Positions 54,420 through 64,000 of a stretch of DNA of 64,000 nucleotides are shown one piece after another. The notes beneath the pieces were generated by a model. That model was not told the DNA's origin. It saw only the letters and a list, made by a program, of their open reading frames with translations, and ran no database searches. Both the position numbers and the translations under genes were made by a program. The stretch is taken from NCBI GenBank assembly GCA_947311845.1, contig CAMZMU010000020.1:33991946-34055945 (forward strand), in the 5' to 3' direction. The number at the start of each line of letters is the position of its first letter. Within the stretch, counting starts at the first letter, position 1. This DNA is from Poa pratensis (lineage: Eukaryota; Streptophyta; Magnoliopsida; Poales; Poaceae).

Positions 54420-56846
54420 AGGCCTTGTTCGGCAGCAGGGTTTTGTAGTGTTTTTTGGTGTATTTTCCCTAGTGTTTTGGGTGAAAACACTTGTCTCACC
54501 AAAAACACTTCCCAGGTGAAAACACTCGCTCCACAAACCCCCTCCCACCAAAGCACGTTGTTCGGGGGACAGGGTTAGCACACAGGTGTTTCATCAATAT
54601 TTAGACCTGAATTTTCTTTCAGAGCACATAAGCACAACGTATGAGCAATAAAAAATCAAATCTTTATAGCAATTTCACACACAGGAATAAGAGCATCTCT
54701 TCATTTTATTACAAAAATAATTTAGTTTGTTACTGAAATTCGGACACAGCATTCCAGAAGTAAGAACAGCCCATCATTCATTACAAAAAATGGTTTGTTG
54801 CGCCTTGAGAACATGATTTATCAAACGATGATTTCGATCAGGAAATTACACGAACAAGAACATCTCATTAGCCTTGAAATCAAGATTATCATCTGGCGCG
54901 GCATTGTAAGCAGTAGAAGGCTTTGTTGCACCACATGGATCCTGAAAGCTTGATTCTGCATACAATGTAGAAAATTTAGAAAGCATATTACTAGATAAAT
55001 TGTGCACAAGGTGCCTAGAGTGGATAGCATATTACAGAATGGAGCTACAGAATGAGAAATGCAAGCCTGACTAGAAGTACTATCTCAACGAGAGAATATT
55101 ATAATGCTACACCAGGATTTTTGCCAGAATTAAAGACAAAGACAGTAAGCAGAACATGAACGAGAGAATATTATACACAGACGCAAAGCTCAACGCTTTC
55201 TGCACCATACTGGGCGCAGACACAATTTCTTCACTAGATAAATTGTGCACAAGGCTCAAACTTGTTTAGGAAACTACACAGTTCAGCAGATTTACTACTA
55301 TTTGTCCTGCTACTTGAGTTTTCTTTGGACCTGAAATATAGGTGAGTACTTATCATGAAAAACAGAGGAAAGTGGGGAGTAATTTGGCTCAGATTTGAAC
55401 AGGACAGTGGGGAGTCATGTAAATCATTGCCATAACGTCTGGACAGACAACACAAATATATTACCATTTATTTAGATGCCAACATCAGAGATTAATTGGA
55501 CAGACAACACAAATATGGACAGACAACAAAAGTACAAGAGCAGTAGCATACCTTAAGGTAGCTTGGCTATCTGGACACGAAGACATTTGATAGATGTTCC
55601 ATCCTTATCAGTGACAAGGTTGACAAAGATCTCACGGTTGTCTGCATTTTTTAAAACCTCCAAGGCCGGGATCTTGTCGTCAGCTGTGACACCATCTACT
55701 TTCTTCAAGGCATCCATGCATCTGCTGATTGTAAAGTCTTGTGCGGATTCTTTGTCAGCTTCTTTCTCTTTGATGTTCACCAGCCTTTCCTACCAGAATA
55801 TTACGTAGATTGAAATTCTCAAAAGAAAAAGAAGAGATTTGCATCATAAAGAAACCAGCCATCATAAAGAAAATCACGAATATATGATGCATCGAGTAAT
55901 ACTGGTTCTCAGTCTATCACAAACAAGCAACATATATCGCACACAAGTTAGAATTGAAGTCAAGTTTGTCTTAAAAATGATACATATGCCCTCGTACCTA
56001 CAACAGGATCACAATCTAAATGGTCCAATATTCAGCTAAAAACAATGAGAAGTAACAGAACAGAAATGTAAAACTAACATACCATCTACATTCACCAAAG
56101 CATCTGCAAGAGCTAAACGGAGCAAAGCCACAAATTCTCCTTTTTTTGGCTCTTACAAGCAACCCCACAAACTCTCCTTTTTACCACCCACCCAAGATCG
56201 CAACCAAAAGAACATCATAGCAAACAGAAGATAGGAATCAAGCCTCGACCAGAACCAAATATGGCGACTTTTTGCCATTACCAGAAGATACAGAGTCACG
56301 ACCACCATAAGATGCTTCAGGTACCTATACTCATATGCATCTACCAAGTATACTACAGTCGACACTAGTACCGGCAGATCAAGAACTCATGTGAACCAAG
56401 AACTCAAGATTTCTTGATTCTACCCGAATGAAGAAATCAATAGTTCATCCTACACACTCAGATCGAAGCCCTAGGCAGTACAAAATTGCTGCTGATAACC
56501 TAGAACTAAATCAAGAGCAGGAGGGGAAGACGTACCTGATAGAAGTCTCGAATAAGTGCGACGGAGAAGGAGAGCTGCGGCGGCGTCAGGAGCTTCGGCG
56601 GCGGCAGGATCGAAGAACCCGTCGGCGGCGCGAGGGAGGGAGGCGCCAGGAGCTGAGGGAAGGCCTTGATTTCGGGGAAGAAGAAGGCTTCTGCGTCGAG
56701 GTCGGCAGAGGGGACGAACGTCGGCGGGCGGAGGGCGGAGGCGACGGGCGACGGCGTCGGCGCTGCGCTGCGTTTTCTGGTGTCTCTAGTTGGGCCGTTA
56801 ATTTACACGCAAAAACCGACCGATACTTTCCTGCCGAACAAGGCCT
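54420..56846 (-). mobile_element. DNA transposon with perfect 15-bp inverted ends, 2.4 kb
   Basis: AGGCCTTGTTCGGCA (54420-54434) and TGCCGAACAAGGCCT (56832-56846) are exact inverted copies. GGCCTTGTTCGG-type ends are common in grass DNA transposons (Harbinger/Tourist and hAT groups). No matching target duplication was seen, so the superfamily is open. Sub-terminal repeats of GTGTTTTGGTG/AAAACACT lie at 54448-54530. Inside is a minus-strand exon resembling a Myb/SANT-like protein and a GC-rich first-exon-like segment (56560-56790). There is no transposase. The right end stops about 50 bases before the PDRG1-like first exon. Confidence 0.75.
55553..55789 (-). pseudogene. Myb/SANT-like protein C-terminal exon
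   Basis: After a TTCTGGTAG acceptor the exon reads ERLVNIKEKEADKESAQDF, then FTISRCMDAL, VTADDKIPALEVLKNADNRE and IFVNLV, ending at 55553. The pattern "KCM..L...DGVT..DK..ALEVFK...NREIF" is seen at the C-terminus of plant Myb/SANT-like proteins related to Harbinger ORF1. The DNA-binding part itself was not found. It may be a captured host fragment or a remnant of the transposon's own gene. Confidence 0.45.
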
Positions 56847-56896
56847 CACGGGTTTAGCCTTGGTTTGAAAGAGGTATTTTTTAGGTAAAACCGGCT

Positions 56897-57195
56897 ATGT
56901 CGTCTGAGCGACGAACCCTGCCTCTAGACACGCGCGCGCCGCCACGCCCCTTCCCCGGGAGTCCTGGACGCAGCATCTTCCTCGCAGCCGCCAGTCTGCT
57001 CCGCCCGCCCGGCGCCCCGCAGCTCCCCACCAGCGTCCGGAACAGCGCCGTCTTCCACAGCTCCGTTCCCCGGCCCAGGGCCCCGTTCCGCCGGAAGGAA
57101 CTGCACGCCGCCACTCCCCTCCCTTGCCCCCTGCGCCGGACTGCTGCTGCTTGCCTACCTCCCTCCACTTCTCGCCGAGGGGCCGGCCGAGGAAG
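56897..57195 (+). other. First exon of the PDRG1-like gene (5' UTR or N-terminal extension)
   Basis: GC-rich exon ending GGAAG|GTAATT (donor at 57196). Joined to the next exon at 59387 it stays in frame with the PDRG1-like ATG. An ATG at 56897 would therefore add an Arg/Pro/Ser-rich extension of about 100 residues with organelle-transit-like composition. Most related proteins start at the second-exon ATG, so this exon is more likely 5' untranslated. The transcription start was not located. Confidence 0.55.
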
Positions 57196-59386
57196 GTAAT
57201 TGCACTTCCCCTTGTGATTTCTACTTTACAAGTTACACCAGTATCACTGTTAAGACTTGAATTGAACCCTTGATTTAATGCATTTGTTATTAATTTTATT
57301 TTGTAGATGAATATATTTTATATATCGGTGCCAACAATACCCAACCAATCAACAATTTCTCAATTATTATTATTATCTGTTTTTTTGTCATGTTTTAGCT
57401 AGTATTTTGTTAGATATGATTTTAAGTTATACATTAATCTGTACAATCAAATCAAATGTCTATGCAATGGTAACCAGACCGAAAGTCATTGGAAGAACGG
57501 GGAATTTTTTTCTGTGTAGTGGTACTCTCATTATTCTTTCTAAATTCTGTTAGATTCATCATTCCTTTTTTTGTAGGTTGGGAAAACCACTCTCATCTTG
57601 TAAACGCACTTAACACATGGCATGTGCATCTCTGTAATGCATCTCCCCTATGAACTAAGTGAATGGCAGGGCCGGCCTAGTAACACAAACTGAAGCAGAA
57701 ACGGACAAATTTATGGTAGTAAAATACTGTGATGCATTCAAGCTACAAAAATATATTCCTTGATGTGAATCCTACCGATCAACTAGCTTCGTAGGGCGAA
57801 AAATTAAGGTCTAAAATCTTATAGAACCTTTTTGAAATTGAATCAGAGTGTTCTTAAGTGGTTTGAGTCGGTGCTTTTTCTGATGTAGGTCTAGGTTAGT
57901 TAGCTTCGCTGCTGTGGTCAACCACATAGCCTGTTTCACGCTCGCGAAATAATTGCATGATTTACTAACATGTAGATGATTGACCAATGACCATAGAGAA
58001 AGTACTCCATATGTATGCTGTTTTTTCGAACTAAGCTGATCATCCTAAAAAAATCTCACATGACTTGCTAACCTTTGGGATTAAGATCGACACTATGAAA
58101 CCGTCCTCTAGAAGCAGTGATTTAATCGTGACCGTCCAGACTAGTCTAGTTCAACCCCTGCAGTCTCGACCTCTGGCCCTGTGTTTTCCTGCCCTCACCT
58201 CCATCACCCCAGCCGCCTACCCAGCTCACAGGCTGCTCCTTGCTCACCCAAGCACCACATTATTATGAGGTCTGCTGCTACTCCGGCCGTCTTACCCTAG
58301 CCCTGTTGGTCGTTGCACCGTCACCAGCAGGTAGAAGAAACGGGCAGTGGATATTACTTGGCTTATCTGCAGAGGTGCGTACAAGCGCAATTGTGCTGAC
58401 TTTGATTGCATCAGCCCACACTTGACCACCATGGGCCTCCCGCCACTGGTGCTGATTTTGGTTGCATCGCTAGTTTTGTCTTACTGTCATTTCTCTGAAA
58501 AAATCTGAACGCAAGAGGTCGAAACAGTTACTAATTGCTAGGTTGCTGTGTTTTGATTGTCCAAGAGGTTTAAAATTCAGTAATGTGTGGATTGTAAAGC
58601 TGGGATCTACTTATTCAAAATGCTGATTTGGTCGTTTATGTTTTCAATTATGAACAACATAAAAGGAGGGTATCAAAAGTGGTCTATGAAGTCGCTCCTC
58701 CTCCTGTTATTTCTTAATTCTAGCGATAAATTTGTTTTCGGTCAGGAAAGAGTCCCTTTGGAATTGGAATCAGGGGCGGAGCTACGTTAGGGCAAAACTG
58801 TGCCGCCGTGGCGCGCCCAGCCCAGGAGCAGTCGACCTATGCGTACAACCCAGTCCAGCTCTAGCAGCATGCATCCAACTGTTCCTCTTTTGACCCCTGA
58901 TTCACTTAATTATTCTATGCATGGCAGCCATGTCACTAGTACAGGCCTTCAGGGCAGCAGCGGTGGAGGTTCGGCAACGAGAAAGTCCCGATCTGGCAGC
59001 CTCTACCATCTCTTTTTTAGCTTGGCCTGCCCTGTTTTTTGTTTGCAGCTCCGCCACTGATTGGAATCTGTTCTAAAAGTAACTATTGGTCGGTGGCTAT
59101 TATCCTTATATAGTTGTGTAGTTCAACAGTGCAACACGTAGGAAGGATTCATCTAAACAGGAAATATTAGGAAATATTTTAAATAGGACCGCATTAGATC
59201 CGTTTTATCAGGGACAAGAGCTCACACTTCTGTACAATGTAATTTTGTTTGTGCGTGTTCAACATTTTGTTGGTCTGTACCACAACATGCTAATGAGTGG
59301 AAACCTTAAATTTTTTATTGTAATTTGGATTATTTAATAATGTAAGGTGTGCAGATGATTGCATTCTAAGTTATACTGTTTTGCAG
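57196..59386 (+). other. First intron of the PDRG1-like gene
   Basis: 2191-bp intron from GTAATT to TTTTGCAG. It contains a 289-bp hAT MITE (58771-59059) and otherwise no gene. The call depends on the first exon being correctly assigned. Confidence 0.55.
58771..59059. mobile_element. hAT-type MITE in the intron, 289 bp
   Basis: The ends CAGGGGCGGAGCT and AGCTCCGCCACTG are inverted copies with one mismatch. The 8-bp duplication ATTGGAAT flanks it (58763-58770, 59060-59067). CAGnGGCGGA is the classic end of plant hAT elements. No coding capacity. Confidence 0.92.
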
Positions 59387-59393
59387 TGTTGTC

Positions 59394-60475
59394 ATGGACC
59401 CCAACATGAAGCAGCTTCAAGAGGCTCTGGTTGACATTGAAACTGATGCAGAGCATCTTCTTCTGGCTAGGCATCAGGTATGTCTGTGTTGCCAACTTCC
59501 TTACTCTTCTTCATCTCATACACCGATATTTATGGTTTGTTCTTCTGTGATGACCAGTTAGTGGAAAATGACAAGATGAGGAATGCTAACAGGGAAGCAT
59601 TGACAGCCCTCCGGAAACGAGCCAGGACAACCAAAACTAGTGTCCCATCTCCCTTTGATGTCATAATGAAAGAGATGGAAGGAACCTCAAGCAAGCAGCT
59701 GGTAAAGGAGATATGCCCGACATGTGGAAACCATGACCCCAAAGAACATACCTGGCTAATGTTTCCAGGATCAGATATTTTTGCTCGTGTCCCATTTCAT
59801 GTTACACACACTATTCTGGACAAAGGTACCGCCTTCTTTTATCTTGATTTGGTACTTTTTTTTTCACGAGCGACAGTAGGTTTGATGCATGCAAAGCCTC
59901 TTTCGTCCTTAAAATCCACAAGAAGAATGCTTCGTTGTTTCTAGTTTATTCCATCCTGTTGAATTGTCCGTATTTACCACATGATTATGGTAACTTATGT
60001 GAAGTAGTGGTCCCATTCCACATTTGTGCCATAATTGAATTTTCCTTTCATGCAAACTGTTAAAATGATTGTTAGCAAGCTTAGTCCAATACTCATTTAC
60101 TTGTTTATGTCCAATGCTATATTTTGGCATCCAAAGTTCTTGTGATGATGTGAACCCTTAAAATTGTTTATCCTTTTGTTTCTTTAAAACCCAAACTGTC
60201 TATATCTGAAGTGTGGGATTTTTTGTATTTTGTGCAAATGCAAAATCATGCACGCCGACCTGTGAGTCTTTAGCCAGCTCCTTGGTAATGATCTCTAGTT
60301 TCTTATCTCATTCCACAATGGTGCAGATCAAGAACGCCAAGACTACGACACCAAGAAGCTGCAAAGCTTTGTGAAGGAGAAGTCATTCATGATCTCCGAG
60401 AAAGGCGTGCTCGCTGACAAGATCAGCCCTGGCATCGTGAAATCCCTTGTGAGCCTTACAGATAAACCTAAGTAG
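59394..60475 (+). CDS. PDRG1-like (p53 and DNA damage-regulated protein 1 homologue), prefoldin-like
   Basis: Coding exons 59394-59477, 59558-59825 and 60327-60475, with GT-AG introns in matching phase, give 166 residues. The first 60 residues form a prefoldin-type helix (LQEALVDIETDAEHLLLARH, then NDKMRNANREALTAL). This matches the PDRG1 pattern in which a D-x-K-R-N-x-N-R-E stretch follows the first helix. The middle has a C-P-T-C-G-N-H motif and WLMFPGSDIFARVP, equivalent to the short strand segment of PDRG1. The end is a second helix (DQERQDYDTKKLQSFV) and a tail. In animals PDRG1 belongs to the R2TP/prefoldin-like chaperone complex, so a chaperone cofactor role is inferred. The frame has no damage. 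Start choice: first ATG in a good context in exon 2, with the family start near it. Confidence 0.8.
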
Positions 60476-60660
60476 GCGCATTTTACAGGAGCAAGGCCGT
60501 CAGAGCGAAATAGCAAGTCATGGTTGTGTGCTGCAGTCCGCAAGAACATGTGCATCTGCTGTAAAAGAAATGAAGTGTTTTCTTGGGTATACGTAGTTTG
60601 GTTTTGATGTGTTTGTACCTTATCAGTTTTCATGATGAATGAAAAAATTGGGAGCCTAGC
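60476..60660 (+). terminator. 3' UTR and likely polyadenylation region of the PDRG1-like gene
   Basis: Sequence after TAG (60473-60475). GATGAATGAAAAAATTGGG at 60634-60652 contains an AATGAA/AATGAAA near-upstream element that could direct polyadenylation. Confidence 0.4.
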
Positions 60661-60935
60661 GCTCCTTTTATTATGGGAAAAAAATCCTTACCAAGACGGC
60701 TGGACGACACGCTACATATAATTCCACAGTAGTATATCATCTTTTTCAAAAGCATGGCAGAGGAGCTTACCATGTCCTCTCTTGATCTTGAAGACAAGAA
60801 CTCTTGTTCCGTTTAATCACAAGTTTCTAACGGCAGCAGTATTAATGAAAACAAATCACTCTGAAGAACACAACCGATCAAGGTTAACAAGTAAACCCTT
60901 TGGGACGCGGGATGAGATGCTGATGAGTCAGAAAC
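60661..60935. other. Intergenic between convergent genes
   Basis: Short gap between the PDRG1-like gene (plus) and metacaspase copy 3 (minus). No gene or repeat is seen. Confidence 0.5.
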
Positions 60936-61408
60936 TCAGAGGAGAAACGGCTTGCGGTAGATGTCGAACACCTCTGTGGAGCAGAGCTGAGGCTCCTGCA
61001 CGCTGCTGGAAGTGATCATTTTGCGGACGAAGGAGCCGATGCGCCCGGGCATGAGGCGGCGGCCGCTTCCCTGGCCGTCGCGGATCGTCCCTCTCATCGC
61101 GCTCAGCAGACGGCCGTACGTCGTCCCTGGCTCCGACTGCACGGCCTTGATGAAGCTGTCCGTCATGGCGCCAATCCCAGCAGTGTCGGGGAACCCCTAG
61201 ACATCACGATAACGGTTTATCAATCCAATTTTTCACAGGAGGGCGAATCAGAGGTGGTATTTTTTACAGGGAGACGAGCGTGCTTACGCTGGAATCTGCA
61301 GACTTCTGGTCGTCGTTGGAGCCGCTGATCGAGATCGCGAGGCCGCCGCTGGTACCTTTCGGCTTCTGCGGCTTGCGGATGTGGCTCTCCCACTGCCAGT
61401 ACCCGGTC
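60936..61408 (-). CDS. Type I metacaspase, copy 3, last two exons
   Basis: Exons 61408-61288 and 61196-60936 are separated by a 91-bp GT-AG intron. The first encodes TGYWQWESHIRK, then GTSGGLAISISGSNDDQKSA, the loop and strand after the catalytic Cys of type I metacaspases. The second encodes G-A-M-T-D-S-F, GTTYGRLLSAMRGTIRD and the C-terminus SSVQEPQLCSTEVFDI. Both exons are free of stops and frame changes. Exons with the zinc finger, His and Cys are not present: a Gypsy LTR starts 31 bases upstream of the first exon, so they may lie beyond the right edge of the window. The sequence differs clearly from the other two copies. It may be a live gene with an intronic retroelement or a truncated one. 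Confidence 0.75.
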
Positions 61409-61439
61409 CTTGGATAGAGGAGAACCGATCACAGCAAAG

Positions 61440-61699
61440 TGTCACGAGCTCATGATTTCGGAACAGAGGAAAGGGGATTCGGGAGGGAATTAGAGGCTGG
61501 AAGGAGACAGACGAAGCTCTGGGATTAGATAGAAGCAGAGTCGTACAGGAATGAATGTTCTATTCGTCGATGCAGGTTTCCTGCTGACCACGCCTTATAA
61601 ACGACATGTCTCAGCTGAGCCACACATGGACCCAATTCCTTACACGGCCCAAGGCCTTACACGGGACGCAGCCCGGCATGGTACCTGGAGTACATGACA
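61440..61699 (-). repeat. 3' LTR of the right-edge Gypsy element
   Basis: About 260 bp. On the minus strand it begins TGTCATGTAC right after the AAGGGGACGGGAT purine tract (61700-61712) and probably ends GCTCGTGACA, so start and end are short inverted copies (TGTCA/TGACA). The outer edge is inferred, as no second LTR is available. Confidence 0.65.
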
Positions 61700-61728
61700 A
61701 TCCCGTCCCCTTAAGCAAAGGCTTGACC

Positions 61729-64000
61729 TCAAGCCGTCGATGTCGAACCTGCCGCTGTTGTCAGCAACCAGCAGGAATGGAGCTCCGCATCAGCAGCCAC
61801 CACTGTATTTGCTGGTACATGACGCTTGAGTAGGGACACATGAACCACCGGGTGAATCTTGCTTGAATCTGGTAATGCTAGACGATACGCCACCAATCCA
61901 ACTCTAGCAAGAACTTTGTAAGGCCCGAAATAGCGTAAAGACAGCTTGTGATTGGAACGAGTACTCACAGACTGTTGGATGAACGGTTGTAACTTGAGGT
62001 AAACCAAATCACCAACCTCGAAGTGTCGCTCAGAACGGTTCTTGTCGGCTTGGTGTTTCATCCTGCGTTGAGCTTTCAGCAACTGTTGTCGAAGCACCTC
62101 CGTCATGACAGCTCGTTCAGCCAACCAACTCTCCAGATCAGGGGACTGACAACCAGTTGTTGTTTCAATACCCAAATGCCTCGGCTGTTGCCCATATAGA
62201 ACTTCAAAAGGAGTGCGTTCGAGGCTGGAATGGTAAGTAGTATTATACCAGAACTCCGCCAATGGTAGCCAATCAACCCATTTACGAGGACAACTATGAA
62301 CTGCACAACGCAAATACGATTCCAGGCATTGATTGAGTCGTTCAGTCTGACCATCTGACTGCGGGTGATACGACGAGCTCATGTGTAAGGCAGTATCTGA
62401 CAGTCGAAAGAGTTCCTTCCAGAGCGTACTAGTGAAAATGCGATCACGGTCAGACACGATCACCTGGGGTAGCCCATGCAAGCGGTAGATGTTGTTGATG
62501 AACAATTGAGCAACTTGCAATGCTGTGAAAGGGTGTGAGAGCGTCAAGAAATGGCCATACTTAGAGAAACGGTCTACCACCACCAATATCACATCAAAAC
62601 CATGAGATCTGGGCAATCCTTCCACAAAGTCGAGGCTAATCATCTCCCACGGTTGTGTTGGCACCGGTAATGGCTGCAGTAACCCTGGAGCTTTCACATG
62701 TTCGACCTTAGCTTGCTGGCAAATGGCACAGCTGCTCACAAACTGCTGAACAGAGTGTTTCAGTTTTGGCCACGCAAACAGCTTCTTGACCCTTTCATAT
62801 GTAGCTCGAATGCCCGAGTGTCCTCCCACTCCACTGCTGTGTAAAGCCTGCAGAATGTGTTCTTGAGCTAATGCATTGCAACCAACCCAAATGCGTCCTT
62901 TATACCGAAGCAGACCATCCTGAAGAGAAAACCCAGCTTCATTATGATGAGTGGCTGCTGCACTTAACTCAACTAGTAATTGCTGTGCTTGTGTGTCATC
63001 AGCATAGCCAGCTTGTAACTGTTCCATCCACGCTGGAGTCACCCGAGAAATAGCAGCCAAAACACCTGTTTCAGGTTGTCGAGACAAAGCATCTGCAGCA
63101 GCATTGGTTATCCCTTTCTTGTATTTAATCACAAACTGCAGCCCTAATAGTTTAACGAAAGCTTTGTGTTGTATTCCAGTCAACAGACGCTGATCAGTTA
63201 GATGCAACAGACTCTGGTGGTCTGTCAGAATAGTGAACTCACGGTGTTGCAAATACGGACGCCATTTGTCGACAGCTAGTATAATTGCCATGCATTCTTT
63301 CTCATATGTGGACAGGGTTTGGTTGCGAGGACAGAGGGCTTGACTGAGAAAAGCAACCGGATGCCCATTCTGCATAAGAACTGCACCGACACCAGTGTTG
63401 CAGGCGTCTGTCTCCAGGGTAAAACCTTGAGCGAAATCTGGGATCACTAACACGGGTGCTTGAGACATGGCTTGTTTCAACACAGCAAAAGCAGACTCCT
63501 GCTCAGGCCCCCACACAAAAGGTACACCCTTCTTCAGTAATTGTGTCAATGCACGAGCTAGAATGCCATAGTGTTCAATGAAACGTCTGTAATATCCAGT
63601 CAAGCCAAGAAAACCTCTCAGTTCTTTCAAATTTCTTGGAATAGGCCAATTGAGTACCGCCTGAACTTTGCTTGGGTCAGTAGCTACCCCCTGGCAGCCA
63701 ATGATATGACCCAAATATTCTAGCTCTTGTTGGGCAAAGGAACACTTGCTGTACTTGACCAACAACTGATTTTGTTGTAGTAGTTGGAACACAGCACGAA
63801 GATGTTGTATATGTTCCTCCAGAGTGGCACTGTAGATGAGTATATCATCTACAAATACAAGCACAAATTTCCTCAGCATCTGCTCAAAGACCTGATTCAT
63901 CAAACTCTGAAAAGAAGCAGGTGCATTTGTCAACCCAAAAGGCATCACCAGGAATTCAAACAAGCCATGGTGAGTTTGAAATGCTGTTTTGTGTTGTTCT
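61729..64000 (-). CDS. Gypsy pol (RT-RNase H-integrase), open to window edge
   Basis: The frame is open from the right edge to 61729, about 757 codons, without a stop. It has RT with VMPFGLTNAP and the active site FVDDILIYS (near 63845), RNase H with LETDACNTG, ILTDHQSL and ADALSRQ, an integrase zinc region (HSSGVGGHSG, CAICQQAK), an integrase core (LDFVEGLP, VSDRDRIF, YHPQSDGQTERLNQ) and the integrase C-terminal domain (VGDLVYLKLQPF, HPVVHVSLLKRH). The protein ends about 25 residues after that, just before the purine tract. The chromodomain present in the related element at 28.5-28.7 kb is absent. All catalytic motifs look intact. Confidence 0.92.
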   Translation of the reverse strand, partial: EQHKTAFQTHHGLFEFLVMPFGLTNAPASFQSLMNQVFEQMLRKFVLVFVDDILIYSATLEEHIQHLRAVFQLLQQNQLLVKYSKCSFAQQELEYLGHIIGCQGVATDPSKVQAVLNWPIPRNLKELRGFLGLTGYYRRFIEHYGILARALTQLLKKGVPFVWGPEQESAFAVLKQAMSQAPVLVIPDFAQGFTLETDACNTGVGAVLMQNGHPVAFLSQALCPRNQTLSTYEKECMAIILAVDKWRPYLQHREFTILTDHQSLLHLTDQRLLTGIQHKAFVKLLGLQFVIKYKKGITNAAADALSRQPETGVLAAISRVTPAWMEQLQAGYADDTQAQQLLVELSAAATHHNEAGFSLQDGLLRYKGRIWVGCNALAQEHILQALHSSGVGGHSGIRATYERVKKLFAWPKLKHSVQQFVSSCAICQQAKVEHVKAPGLLQPLPVPTQPWEMISLDFVEGLPRSHGFDVILVVVDRFSKYGHFLTLSHPFTALQVAQLFINNIYRLHGLPQVIVSDRDRIFTSTLWKELFRLSDTALHMSSSYHPQSDGQTERLNQCLESYLRCAVHSCPRKWVDWLPLAEFWYNTTYHSSLERTPFEVLYGQQPRHLGIETTTGCQSPDLESWLAERAVMTEVLRQQLLKAQRRMKHQADKNRSERHFEVGDLVYLKLQPFIQQSVSTRSNHKLSLRYFGPYKVLARVGLVAYRLALPDSSKIHPVVHVSLLKRHVPANTVVAADAELHSCWLLTTAAGSTSTA

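Larger units (their letters stand above)
61440..64000 (-). mobile_element. Gypsy element (Reina-like), 3' half, runs off the window
   Basis: 3' LTR at 61440-61699, purine tract next to it and a long open pol frame. The RT and integrase resemble those of the element at 28.4-33.7 kb. The 5' part lies outside. The low damage suggests recent insertion. Confidence 0.85.

Noticed and set aside
56881..57168. Minus-strand frame opposite the PDRG1-like first exon
   Set aside because: GC-rich shadow frame. The plus strand has a donor site that joins to a recognisable gene.

Overview
This is nuclear DNA of a grass. The transposon families (Sirevirus Copia, Tat and Athila-type Gypsy, Reina-like chromovirus, Cassandra TRIM), GC-rich first exons and CTCCCTCCGT-type MITE ends suggest a pooid grass (wheat/barley/oat/ryegrass group). 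The species cannot be told from the window. The window is gene-poor and dominated by nested and broken mobile elements.

Layout. 1-17.8 kb is a four-level nest. A LINE (16.1-17.8 kb) was hit by a Sirevirus-type Copia element (7566-16103). Its protease region was hit by Gypsy-type LTR sequence (left part in 1-1371, right part 6636-7565), and that was split by a young non-coding LTR element (1372-6630, 482-bp LTRs, GCTCC target duplication). The Copia 3' region also carries a non-autonomous hAT element (10981-11873). 18-22.5 kb holds DNA-transposon-like sequence, a 1.45-kb non-coding retroposon with a 14-15-bp target duplication, and a foldback MITE. 22.7-24.1 kb is a broken type I metacaspase (minus strand). 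24.5-35.3 kb holds a PIF/Harbinger transposase fragment, a second copy of the same LTR family, and a LINE split by a Reina-like chromovirus (28.4-33.7 kb). 35.6-37.0 kb is a second broken metacaspase. 38146-53440 is one Tat-lineage Gypsy element on the minus strand (944-bp LTRs, AATGT target duplication) carrying a spliced antisense ORF. Its middle is replaced by an Athila-like gag-protease element, itself split by a solo LTR, and by a Cassandra TRIM with 5S rRNA-like LTRs. 54.4-56.8 kb is a DNA transposon with 15-bp inverted ends. 56.9-60.5 kb is the only clearly intact host gene: a PDRG1-like (prefoldin-like) gene on the plus strand with a hAT MITE in its long first intron. 60.9-61.4 kb holds the two last exons of a third metacaspase, with a Gypsy element (61440 to beyond 64000, open pol frame) inserted about 30 bases upstream of the visible exons.

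How it fits together. The host content is a PDRG1-like gene plus three dispersed type I metacaspase copies on one strand. Two of these are decayed and one is cut by a retrotransposon, as in a local metacaspase cluster spread apart by transposon insertion. The rest is retroelement biology: elements whose enzymes are broken, non-autonomous ones with no enzymes (the 5.3-kb element, Cassandra, MITEs), and one with an open pol frame at the right edge. Exon joins, domain calls and lineage names rest on reading translations and motifs by eye; no database search was run.
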